12,618 bases of DNA from the NCBI GenBank assembly GCA_023254755.1, contig JALRKU010000333.1, positions 1-12,618 on the forward strand. The letters are read 5' to 3'. The position numbers and the translations under genes are program-made. Source of the stretch: Aeromicrobium sp. Its GTDB lineage: Bacteria; Actinomycetota; Actinomycetes; Propionibacteriales; Nocardioidaceae. The notes under the pieces were generated by a model. That model had not been told where the DNA came from. It did no database searches and saw nothing but the letters and a program-made list of their open reading frames with translations. Positions 1 to 6,429 of the stretch are shown piece by piece. Position 1 is the stretch's first letter; the number at the start of each line of letters is the position of its first letter.

Positions 1-1052
1 CCGCCCGGCGCCGCGGCTGCGGGCGTCTCGGCCGTCGACTCGGACTCGACGATCGGCTCCGGCTCCGGCTCGGCGGCGTGGGCCGCGACCTCGCTGGCGG
101 TCGGCGGCTGCTCGGCGGCGTCGTCGGCGGGGTAGGTCGTCGACCACGGGGCACGGTCCGCGACGGGCTCGGCCGGCAGGTCGTCATCGAGGCCGAACGA
201 CGCGTTCAGCCCGCTGCGGGGCTCCTCGACCGGCGCTTCGTCGGCCACGGGCACGTCGGGCACCTCGGCGGCAGGCGGCTCGGCCTCGACCGCCGGCTGC
301 TCGGACGTCTGCTCACGGAACGGATGGAACTCGCGGGTCGACTCCAGGTCGTCGACGGGAACGACGGGGGTCTCGTCGACCGCGGACGACGGCTCGGCGA
401 CCCGCTCGTCGACGATCGTCTCGACGAGGGGCTCCTCGACGACCTCCGGCTCGCGGACGGCGAGCTCGGTCGGTGCGGGATCGGTGGGACGGGACTCGGA
501 CGTGTCGGGGTCCGTCGGGGTGGGCTCGTCGAGCTCGGCGACGCCGGCGTCGGCGATGGCCTCCTCGACCGCGGCGTCCTCGACGGGCGACTCGGTGGCC
601 GAGCGGCGAGCCTCGGCCAGCTTCTCGGTGAGCGTGCGCTCGACGGGCGTCTCGTCGGCCTCGACGGCGTGTCGACGGCGGCCGCTGCGATCCCTGGCCT
701 CGGCGCGGTCGCGACGGCGACGCTCGGCGGCTTCCTGGCGCGCGGCCCGGGCCGCGGCACGGCGCTCGCGCGGACTCAGCTGGCGGGAGTCGAGCGACGC
801 CTGGTCCGCGTCGCCACCCGCCGACTGCTCGGCAGGCTCGTCGACGACGCGTCCGGTGCTCTCGGCGGGCCGGGGCGCGGCGTCTCCGCCGTCGAGGTTG
901 GCGGCCGCCGTGCGCAGCGGATCGACGGGTGCACCCGTCGAGGCGGGCTTCTCGGGGGCCTGCTGGTCATCCTCGTCACGGATCACCTCGGCCGCCGCCT
1001 GCAGCGGATCGAACCGCCGCGAGCCCGACGAATTGGACTGGTCGTCCGCCAT
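1..1052 (-). CDS. Large disordered acidic protein, N-terminal 350 residues (3' end outside window)
   Basis: I do not recognise this protein. The minus frame is open from an ATG at 1052 to the window edge, so at least 350 residues are encoded and the C-terminus is missing. The sequence is low complexity, dominated by Glu, Asp, Ala, Pro and Val, with no signal peptide or membrane segment in view, so it looks largely disordered. Residues 95-127 break the pattern: this stretch is packed with Arg and Ala (RERRAAARAARQEAAERRRR) and should form a basic helix. A short motif occurs twice near the N-terminus, DPLQAAAEVI (15-24) and DPLRTAAANL (44-53). Codon choice (GAG, GTC, GCC, CCG) is that of a real gene, whereas the overlapping plus frames give Arg/Gly/Ser-rich shadow products. 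A purine-rich RBS (GAGGGG) precedes the ATG. A folded or membrane domain may follow outside the window. Confidence 0.75.
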   Translation of the reverse strand, partial: MADDQSNSSGSRRFDPLQAAAEVIRDEDDQQAPEKPASTGAPVDPLRTAAANLDGGDAAPRPAESTGRVVDEPAEQSAGGDADQASLDSRQLSPRERRAAARAARQEAAERRRRDRAEARDRSGRRRHAVEADETPVERTLTEKLAEARRSATESPVEDAAVEEAIADAGVAELDEPTPTDPDTSESRPTDPAPTELAVREPEVVEEPLVETIVDERVAEPSSAVDETPVVPVDDLESTREFHPFREQTSEQPAVEAEPPAAEVPDVPVADEAPVEEPRSGLNASFGLDDDLPAEPVADRAPWSTTYPADDAAEQPPTASEVAAHAAEPEPEPIVESESTAETPAAAAPG

Positions 1053-1084
1053 GACACCCCTCACACTGACTGCTGGTCCCGGCC

Positions 1085-1090
1085 AGTATG
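1085..1090 (-). promoter_or_regulatory. Candidate -10 box for the disordered-protein gene
   Basis: On the minus strand CATACT matches TATAAT at four of six positions, 32 bp upstream of the ATG at 1052. A weak -35-like GTGAAC lies 15 bp further upstream. The site lies downstream of the candidate echA terminator, so the gene probably has its own transcript. Pattern only. Confidence 0.35.
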
Positions 1091-1110
1091 CCCCATGCGC
1101 CGCCGGTTCA

Positions 1111-1136
1111 CCCGCGTGATCAGCGGGACACGCGGG
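1111..1136 (-). terminator. Candidate factor-independent terminator after the enoyl-CoA hydratase gene
   Basis: A perfect 8-bp inverted repeat, CCCGCGTG and CACGCGGG, is separated by a 10-nt loop. It starts 17 bp past the hydratase stop codon, in the 101-bp gap before the next minus gene. There is no T-run after it, which is common for actinobacterial hairpin terminators. It could also be a protein-binding palindrome. Confidence 0.4.
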
Positions 1137-1153
1137 ACTCCCGTGACGCTGCG

Positions 1154-1933
1154 TCAGCGACCGGAGAACGTCGCCTTGCCCGGCCCGTTCTCGACGAAGG
1201 ACCGCATCCCCGTCGACTGGTCGTCGGTCGCGAACAGTCCGCTGAACTCGAGGCGCTCGATCTCCAGGCCCGTCGAGAGGTCCACCTCGAGCCCTCGATC
1301 GACGACCGACTTGGCCGCCCGCAGCGCCAGCGCGGGACCTCCGACGAACTGGCGGGCCCACTCGACGGCCCGGTCGTAGACCTCGGCCGCGGGATGCACC
1401 TGGTCGACCAGGCCGATCGCGAGCGCCTCGTCGGCCGACACGAAACGGCCCGTGTAGATGAGGTCCTTGGCCCGCGCCGGTCCGACCAGACGGGCGAGAC
1501 GCTGCGTGCCGCCCGCGCCCGGGATGATGCCGAGCAGGATCTCCGGCTGGCCGAGCTTGGCGTCGTCGGCCGCGAACCGCAGGTCGGTCGCGAGCGCGAC
1601 CTCGCAGCCGCCGCCGAGCGCGAAGCCGGTGATGGCGCTGACGGTGGGCTTGCCGATCGCGGCGAGCGCCTTCGTGAAGTCCTGCAGCAGGTGCGAGTGA
1701 CGCACCATGTCCTGGTACGACATGGCCGACATCTCCTTGATGTCCGCGCCAGCGGCGAAGACCCGCTCGCCGCCGTGGACCACGACGGCCGCGACGTCGT
1801 CGCGACGGTCGGCCTCGACGGCGGCGTCGATGATCTCGCGCTGCATCTGGGCGTCGAGCGCGTTCATCTTGGGTCGGTCGAGTCGGATCGTCCCGACGCC
1901 GTCGGAGACCTCCAGTCGCGCCAGCTCGCCCAT
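1154..1933 (-). CDS. Enoyl-CoA hydratase/isomerase (crotonase superfamily)
   Basis: A 259-residue cytoplasmic crotonase-fold protein, expected to hydrate trans-2-enoyl-CoA to 3-hydroxyacyl-CoA in fatty-acid beta-oxidation or a related acyl-CoA route. Length is normal for a single-domain family member. The oxyanion-hole/CoA segment AAGADIKEM is at 60-68. GFALGGGCE (103-111) gives the first catalytic Glu, E111, and GQPEILLGIIPGAGGTQRL (128-146) gives the second, E131. Having both glutamates favours hydratase over isomerase or dehalogenase activity. The start is the ATG at 1933, with AAGGA seven bases upstream on the minus strand. The gene is divergent from the GlgE-like gene and stands alone, with no thiolase or acyl-CoA dehydrogenase beside it, so the substrate is unknown. 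Family assignment is firm; chain-length specificity cannot be read from sequence. Confidence 0.95.
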   Translation of the reverse strand: MGELARLEVSDGVGTIRLDRPKMNALDAQMQREIIDAAVEADRRDDVAAVVVHGGERVFAAGADIKEMSAMSYQDMVRHSHLLQDFTKALAAIGKPTVSAITGFALGGGCEVALATDLRFAADDAKLGQPEILLGIIPGAGGTQRLARLVGPARAKDLIYTGRFVSADEALAIGLVDQVHPAAEVYDRAVEWARQFVGGPALALRAAKSVVDRGLEVDLSTGLEIERLEFSGLFATDDQSTGMRSFVENGPGKATFSGR

Positions 1934-1980
1934 GGCCCAGTCCTTCCGTCGGTCCGCGCGGTCACGGACGGTCCCGGCCG

Positions 1981-2027
1981 AGCATAGGAGGGCGTGCGGC
2001 CGGGCGGCCCCGCGGTCCTCCTACGCT
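1981..2027. promoter_or_regulatory. Symmetric divergent promoter region between the hydratase and GlgE-like genes
   Basis: AGCATAGGAGG (1981-1991) and CCTCCTACGCT (2017-2027) form an inverted repeat matching at 10 of 11 positions, with a 25-bp GC-rich spacer. The outer end of each arm is a TANNNT -10 box: TATGCT facing left (minus) and TACGCT facing right. The right box ends six bases before the ATG at 2034, so that transcript would be leaderless. The left one would give a leader of about 40 nt containing AAGGA. No convincing -35 is visible on either side. The symmetry could also be an operator for a dimeric regulator. Confidence 0.45.
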
Positions 2028-2033
2028 GTCCGC

Positions 2034-3935
2034 ATGGTCGTCACCCGCGTCCCCGTCCTGCAGGTGCGTCCGCAGGTCGAGGGCGGACGCTTCCCGGTCA
2101 AGGCCGTCGTCGACGAGGACGTCGTCGTCCGGGCCAGGGTCTTCGGCGAGGGGTCTGCCGTCGTCGGCGCCGCCGTCGTGCTCACGGGACCCGATGGCGC
2201 GGTGCGCAGCCGTGAACCGATGCGCGCCCTCGGAGACGACGCGTGGTCGGCCACGGTGCGCGCCACGGAGCCGGGCGACTGGACGTTCGCGATCGAGTCC
2301 TGGCACGACCCGATCGCCACCTGGAAGCGCGACGCCGCCATCAAGGTGGCGGCCCGGGTCGAGGTCGAGACCATGCTGGCCGAGGGCGCGGCGCTGCTGG
2401 AGCGCGTCGGCGTGATCGATCCGAGCGTCACCGACACGGCGATTCCCCCGACCGACCGTCTCGTCCACGCGATCGCGCGCCTGGAGGACCGCGAGCTGCG
2501 GGACGACCTCGACGCGACCGACCCCCATCCCCTGCAGGTCGACCGCGAGCGAGCCCTCGCAGGCGCCTGGTACCAGCTGTTCCCGCGGTCGGAGGGGGCT
2601 GTCGAGAACACCGACGGCTCGGTGACCCCCGGCACCCTCCGCACCGCGGCCGAGCGCCTGGACGCGGTCGCCGCGATGGGCTTCGACGTCGTCCTGCTGC
2701 CGCCGATCCACCCGATCGGCTTCCGGGGACGGAAGGGACGCAACAGCTCGATCACGGCGCTGCCGAGCGACCCGGGATCGCCGTGGGCGGTCGGCAGTCG
2801 CGCAGGCGGCCACGACACGGTGCACCCCGACCTCGGCACCCTCGACGACCTCGACGCGTTCGTCGCCCGGGCCGGCGAGCTGGGGCTCGAGGTCGCCCTG
2901 GAGCTGGCGCTGCAGTGCTCGCCCGACCACCCCTGGGTCGCGGAGCATCCGGAGTGGTTCGTCACGCGCGCCGACGGCTCGATCGCCCACGCCGAGGACC
3001 CGCCGCACCGCTTCCTCGACGTCTACGCGTTGTCGTTCGACGAGGATCCCGCGGGCCTCTACCTCGAGGTCCGCCGCGTGATCGAGCACTGGGTCGAACA
3101 CGGGATCCGGCTGTTCCGGGTCGACGACGCCCACACGAAGCCGCTGGCGTTCTGGCAGCAGCTGCTCGCCGACCTGCGGCACACCCACCCGGACGTCCTG
3201 TTCACGGCGGAGACGTCGCCCGCTCCTGCGGCGCTCCACGGGCTCGGCGTGGTCGGCTTCCACCAGGTCCGCACCGACTTCACCCGCCTCGAGCAGCCGC
3301 AGGACCTCGCCGCCCACCTCGTCGACGTCTCGTCACGCACGCCCGACGTCCTGCGTCCCGCGTTCTGGGTGAACACCCCCGAGCTGCTGCCGACGTTCCT
3401 GCAGACGGGCGATCCCGCGACGTTCCGCATGCGTGCCGGACTCGCGGCGACCGCGTCGCCGACCTGGGGCATGTACGCCGGCTTCGAGCTGATGGAGCGC
3501 GACGCGATCGCCGGGACCGAGCGCTACTTCGGCTCCGAGGTGCACGAGGTGAAGGTGAGGGACTGGACGAGCGACGTCACGATCGCTCCCTACGTCACCC
3601 GACTCAACGCGATCCGCGGAGCGCACCCCGCTCTTCGCCGGTTGCGCCCGACCCGTCTGGTCCCGACCGACCACCACCGCGTCGTCGCGTTCACCAAGCA
3701 GCACGACGACGACCTGGTGCTGGTCGTCGTCGACGCGCGCCCCTGGTACGACGACACGGTCGAGGTGCGGCTCGACGCGGCGAGCGTCGGACTGTCCGAC
3801 GACGTGACCTGGCACGACGAGGTCGAGCAGGTCGACGTGCCGCTGGGCGCCGTGCCGATCGGTCCCGAGCAGCCGGTGCGGGTGCTCGTCCCCCGGCCGA
3901 CTCAGCCGACGACGCGGTCCGAGAGCACGGCGTAG
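2034..3935 (+). CDS. Divergent GlgE-like maltosyltransferase (GH13_3 family, altered active site)
   Basis: A 633-residue protein with full-length GlgE architecture: an N-terminal beta-sandwich (about 1-105), a helical insert, a GH13 TIM barrel from about 175 to 530, and a C-terminal beta domain. True GlgE transfers maltose from maltose-1-phosphate onto alpha-1,4-glucan. Family signatures are clear: LLPPIHPIG (221-229), K234-GRN, GGHDTVHPDLGTLDD (258-272), LQCSPDHPWV (293-302), FRVDDAHTKP (361-370). The nucleophile D364 and acid/base E393 are present. Compared with S. coelicolor GlgE from memory (constant offset of 30, no gaps), the third catalytic Asp480 is Glu450. Phosphate-contact residues Asn352, Lys355, Tyr357 and Asn395 are Asp322, His325, Phe327 and Asp365. 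The family's FTWR motif is FTRL. The ATG at 2034 was chosen because homology begins at once (RVPVLQVRP); it has no RBS and looks leaderless. Fold is certain, but maltose-1-phosphate use is doubtful. Confidence 0.85.
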   Translation: MVVTRVPVLQVRPQVEGGRFPVKAVVDEDVVVRARVFGEGSAVVGAAVVLTGPDGAVRSREPMRALGDDAWSATVRATEPGDWTFAIESWHDPIATWKRDAAIKVAARVEVETMLAEGAALLERVGVIDPSVTDTAIPPTDRLVHAIARLEDRELRDDLDATDPHPLQVDRERALAGAWYQLFPRSEGAVENTDGSVTPGTLRTAAERLDAVAAMGFDVVLLPPIHPIGFRGRKGRNSSITALPSDPGSPWAVGSRAGGHDTVHPDLGTLDDLDAFVARAGELGLEVALELALQCSPDHPWVAEHPEWFVTRADGSIAHAEDPPHRFLDVYALSFDEDPAGLYLEVRRVIEHWVEHGIRLFRVDDAHTKPLAFWQQLLADLRHTHPDVLFTAETSPAPAALHGLGVVGFHQVRTDFTRLEQPQDLAAHLVDVSSRTPDVLRPAFWVNTPELLPTFLQTGDPATFRMRAGLAATASPTWGMYAGFELMERDAIAGTERYFGSEVHEVKVRDWTSDVTIAPYVTRLNAIRGAHPALRRLRPTRLVPTDHHRVVAFTKQHDDDLVLVVVDARPWYDDTVEVRLDAASVGLSDDVTWHDEVEQVDVPLGAVPIGPEQPVRVLVPRPTQPTTRSESTA

Positions 3936-4315
3936 GTGAACACGCAGGTGCCGAGCAGCAGTCCGACGTGTCCCAGGACCGACAGCGCCGGGCCGTCGGC
4001 CCAGGTGTCGTCGACGGCGTCCTCGGCGTGACCGCCGCTGCCCGGCAGCCACCGCAGCAGGATCAGCAGACCGAGGACGACCTCGATCCACCACAGCGCC
4101 ACGGCCGCGAGACCGACCGGTCGTGACGGCGAGAGCAGGTAGGCCGACCAGACGGCGAGGGCCGCGACGCCGACGAGCGTGTGCCCCGTGACGATCCACT
4201 GCGGGATCGCGGCGTGACCGCTGCGGGCCGCGGTCGCCTTCATCCGCATGCGGGTGAGCAGCACCACCACGGCCGCGAGTGCCGTGAGCATCCACAGCAC
4301 GTTCTCGAGATCCAT
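3902..4315 (-). CDS. Small four-helix integral membrane protein
   Basis: A 137-residue hydrophobic protein that I cannot assign to a named family. Four membrane segments are visible at about 5-20, 38-63, 67-91 and 110-132. The loops are short; the one at about 20-38 is basic and the one before the last helix is acidic (AEDAVDDTWADG). Four histidines (34, 46, 96, 115) sit in or near the helices, and the general look recalls small b-type cytochrome-like proteins, but there is no firm haem-ligand motif. The chosen start is the ATG at 4315, with a weak purine upstream. A CAAGAT box ending six bases before it would suit a leaderless message. The 3' end overlaps the end of the GlgE-like gene by 34 bp on the opposite strand. 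The gene is divergent from the glycosyltransferase operon. Confidence 0.75.
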   Translation of the reverse strand: MDLENVLWMLTALAAVVVLLTRMRMKATAARSGHAAIPQWIVTGHTLVGVAALAVWSAYLLSPSRPVGLAAVALWWIEVVLGLLILLRWLPGSGGHAEDAVDDTWADGPALSVLGHVGLLLGTCVFTYAVLSDRVVG

Positions 4316-4348
4316 CTCGGCATCTTGGCACAGGCCGGTTCCACGGGG

Positions 4349-4365
4349 CCGGGACGAAGTCCCGG
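4349..4365. promoter_or_regulatory. Perfect 7-bp inverted repeat in the divergent spacer upstream of the GT operon
   Basis: CCGGGAC-GAA-GTCCCGG lies between the divergent starts at 4315 and 4450, where a transcription terminator would not be expected. It sits about 30 bp upstream of the candidate -10 box at 4395, in the position of an operator. Regulator unknown; chance occurrence in high-GC DNA is possible. Confidence 0.3.
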
Positions 4366-4394
4366 TCGACGACCCCGGTTCCCGGTCGGTCGGA

Positions 4395-4400
4395 TACCGT
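4395..4400 (+). promoter_or_regulatory. Candidate -10 box for the glycosyltransferase operon
   Basis: TACCGT fits the actinobacterial TANNNT pattern and would start transcription near 4407, leaving a leader of about 43 nt before the GTG at 4450. No clear -35 is visible. It is the best candidate in the 134-bp spacer. Confidence 0.3.
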
Positions 4401-4449
4401 GGGTCTTCGACGTCGCCGGTGCCGGCGGCACCGACGGAAGGTGGTGCGA

Positions 4450-5709
4450 GTGCGGGTCGCTCTGCTCTCCTACCGCAGCAAGCCGCACGTCGGTGGACAG
4501 GGCGTCTACGTCGAACGACTCAGCCGCGCACTGGCCGACGCCGGACACGACGTCGAGGTCTTCTCCGGGCAGCCGTATCCCGACGACCTCGACCCGCGGG
4601 TGCGTCTGACCCGTCTCCCCAGCCTCGGCATCTACGACGAGCCGAACCCGTTCGTGCCGCCTCCGCCGTGGCGTCTGCGGTCGGTCGCCGACGTCGTCGA
4701 GTACGCGTCGACCCTCACCGGCGCGTTCGCCGAGCCGCTGTCGTTCTCGCTCCGCGCCGACCGGGCGCTGCGGAACCGTCTCGACGAGTTCGACGTCGTG
4801 CACGACAACCAGAGCCTCGGCTACGGCCTCCTGGCGCTGCGCCGACGACTCCCCTTCGTCGCGACGATCCACCACCCGATCAGTCGTGACCGGGTCGTCG
4901 AGATGGCCGCGGCGCGCGGTTGGCGCCGCCGCTGGTCGGTGGCCCGGTGGTACTCGTTCGTCGCGATGCAGGCGCGGGTCGCGCGTCGGGTCCCGCTCGT
5001 GATCGGCGTCTCGACCATCGCGACCGACGACACGGTCGAGGACTTCGGCATCGATCGCGAACGCATCCGCGTCGTGCCGCTGGGCGTCGACACCGATCTG
5101 TTCCGTCCGGGCGGCCACCGGGTGCCCGGTCGGATCGTCGCCGTCGCGAGTGCCGACAAGCCTCTCAAGGGCGTGGCCCACCTGCTCGACGCCCTGGCCA
5201 AGCTGCGGGTCGAGCGCGACGCCGAGCTGCAGCTCGTCTCGTCGATCGAGCCCGGAGGGGCGACCGACCGGCGCATCGAGTCGCTCGGCCTCCGCGAGCA
5301 CGTCACGATCCACTCCGGCCTGACGTCCGAGCAGATCGCCGAGCTGCTGCGCACGGCCGAGATCATGTGCGTGCCGTCGCTCTACGAGGGCTTCTCGCTG
5401 CCGACGGTCGAGGCCCTCGCCTCGGGCACCCCTGTCGTCGCCAGTCGGGCGGGAGCGATTCCCGAGGTCGTCGGCGAGGGCGAGGACGACTGCGCCGTGC
5501 TCGTCACGCCGGGCGACGCCGAGGAGCTCGCGGCCGCGCTCGGTGCGCTGCTCGACGACGCCGACCGTCGCGCGGCCCTCGGTGCCGCGGGCCGCGCTCG
5601 CGCGCTGCACCGCTACAGCTGGGCCTCGGTCGCCCAGGCCACCGCCGACGTCTACGCCGAGGCCGTCCGCCGCTTCGACACCCGCCCCGAACAGCAGGAG
5701 GAGCACTGA
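4450..5709 (+). CDS. GT4-family (GT-B fold) glycosyltransferase
   Basis: A 419-residue retaining glycosyltransferase that should move a sugar from a nucleotide donor to a lipid or glycan acceptor at the inner face of the membrane. The N-terminal Rossmann domain opens with MRVALLSYRSKPHVGGQGVY, whose GGQGVY loop (15-20) is typical of GT4. The domain junction VIGVSTIATDD (184-194) and VVPLGVDTDLFRP (208-220) are standard. The donor-site E-x7-E motif is complete: E313 and E321 in EGFSLPTVEA, followed by SGTPVVASRAGAIPEVV. The GTG at 4450 was preferred because GGAAGG lies eight bases upstream and the conserved strand starts there; GTG codons at 4399, 4441 and 4444 are less likely. First gene of a four-gene operon; its TGA overlaps the next ATG by one base. 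Donor and acceptor cannot be told from sequence, though the two linked methyltransferases suggest a methylated glycan. Confidence 0.92.
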   Translation: MRVALLSYRSKPHVGGQGVYVERLSRALADAGHDVEVFSGQPYPDDLDPRVRLTRLPSLGIYDEPNPFVPPPPWRLRSVADVVEYASTLTGAFAEPLSFSLRADRALRNRLDEFDVVHDNQSLGYGLLALRRRLPFVATIHHPISRDRVVEMAAARGWRRRWSVARWYSFVAMQARVARRVPLVIGVSTIATDDTVEDFGIDRERIRVVPLGVDTDLFRPGGHRVPGRIVAVASADKPLKGVAHLLDALAKLRVERDAELQLVSSIEPGGATDRRIESLGLREHVTIHSGLTSEQIAELLRTAEIMCVPSLYEGFSLPTVEALASGTPVVASRAGAIPEVVGEGEDDCAVLVTPGDAEELAAALGALLDDADRRAALGAAGRARALHRYSWASVAQATADVYAEAVRRFDTRPEQQEEH

Positions 5710-6428
5710 TGCTCACCGTCGACTTCGACCGCCTCCGCGTCGGTCGCCGCACCCGCTTCATCGACGTCGGCGCCGGTGCCGGCCGACACAGCTACGAGGC
5801 GCTGCGCCGGGGTGCCGACGTGACGGCCTACGACCTCGACGAGGTCGAGCTCAAGGGCGTCGCGGACATGTTCGAGGCGATGCGTCTGGAGGGCGAGCTC
5901 CCCGACACCGCGCACGGCGAGGTCGCCGTCGGTGACATCGGCGACATGCCCTACCCCGACGGCCACTTCGACGTCGTGCTGGCCTCCGAGATCCTCGAGC
6001 ACGTCCCCGCCGACGAGGCTGGCATCGCCGAGCTCGCCCGCATCCTGGCGCCCGGTGGGACCCTCGCCGTGACCGTTCCTCGCTGGTGGCCCGAGAAGGT
6101 GTGCTGGGTGCTGTCCGACGAGTACCACGCGAACGAGGGTGGCCACATTCGCATCTACCGGGCCGACGAGCTCGACGCCAAGCTTCGGGCGGCCGGCCTG
6201 GTGTCGGTGCACCGGCACCACGCGCACGCCCTGCACTCTCCGTACTGGTGGATCAAGTGCGCCGTGGGCGTCAACCGCGACCAGCACCCGCTCGTCCGGG
6301 CGTATCACCGCCTGCTCGTGTGGGACATGATGAAGGCTCCCCGGGCCACCCGGATCGCGGAGCGGCTGCTCGACCCGGTGATGGGCAAGAGCGTCGCGCT
6401 CTACTACCGCAAGCCGCTCGCACCCTGA
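5709..6428 (+). CDS. Class I SAM-dependent methyltransferase (Methyltransf_11-like)
   Basis: A 239-residue cytoplasmic methyltransferase with a Rossmann core. The SAM-binding motif I is FIDVGAGAGRHS (17-28), with the acidic ribose-binding region AYDLDE at 40-45. The GDIGDMPYPDGHFDVV stretch (75-90) and ASEILEHVP (92-100) are the usual motifs II and III, and LAPGGTLAVTVPRWW follows. The C-terminal half carries features that probably form the acceptor pocket: SDEYHANEGGHIRIY (136-150) and a histidine-rich HRHHAHALHSPYWW (168-181). The ATG at 5709 overlaps the preceding TGA (TGATG), so translation is probably coupled to the glycosyltransferase. Context suggests O-methylation of a sugar or lipid-linked glycan made by that enzyme, but the substrate is unknown. 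It is not related closely to the second methyltransferase of the operon. Confidence 0.9.
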   Translation: MLTVDFDRLRVGRRTRFIDVGAGAGRHSYEALRRGADVTAYDLDEVELKGVADMFEAMRLEGELPDTAHGEVAVGDIGDMPYPDGHFDVVLASEILEHVPADEAGIAELARILAPGGTLAVTVPRWWPEKVCWVLSDEYHANEGGHIRIYRADELDAKLRAAGLVSVHRHHAHALHSPYWWIKCAVGVNRDQHPLVRAYHRLLVWDMMKAPRATRIAERLLDPVMGKSVALYYRKPLAP

Positions 6429-6429
6429 C

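Noticed and set aside
78..1379. Long plus-strand open frame antisense to the disordered-protein and hydratase genes
   Set aside because: The product is Arg/Gly/Leu-rich with no domain, has no RBS, and spans the intergenic gap and two real minus-strand genes. It is an artefact of high GC.
1962..3317. 451-residue minus-strand open frame opposite the GlgE-like gene
   Set aside because: Composition is that of a shadow frame (Arg, Gly, Val, Asp), with no recognisable motif, while the plus strand has clear GH13 signatures throughout.
2243..4126. 627-residue plus-strand open frame within and past the GlgE-like gene
   Set aside because: It is an Arg/Pro-rich out-of-frame reading of the same DNA and overlaps the membrane-protein gene as well. 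No family signature.
3902..4331. Membrane protein as part of the glycan operon
   Set aside because: It is on the opposite strand, divergent from the cassette, so it is not cotranscribed; functional linkage is unproven.
4399..4449. Upstream GTG codons as the glycosyltransferase start
   Set aside because: They would add a basic, non-homologous leader, and they lack the GGAAGG spacing that fits the GTG at 4450.
4240..5706. 488-residue minus-strand open frame opposite the glycosyltransferase
   Set aside because: Antisense shadow; the plus strand carries the complete GT4 motif set.
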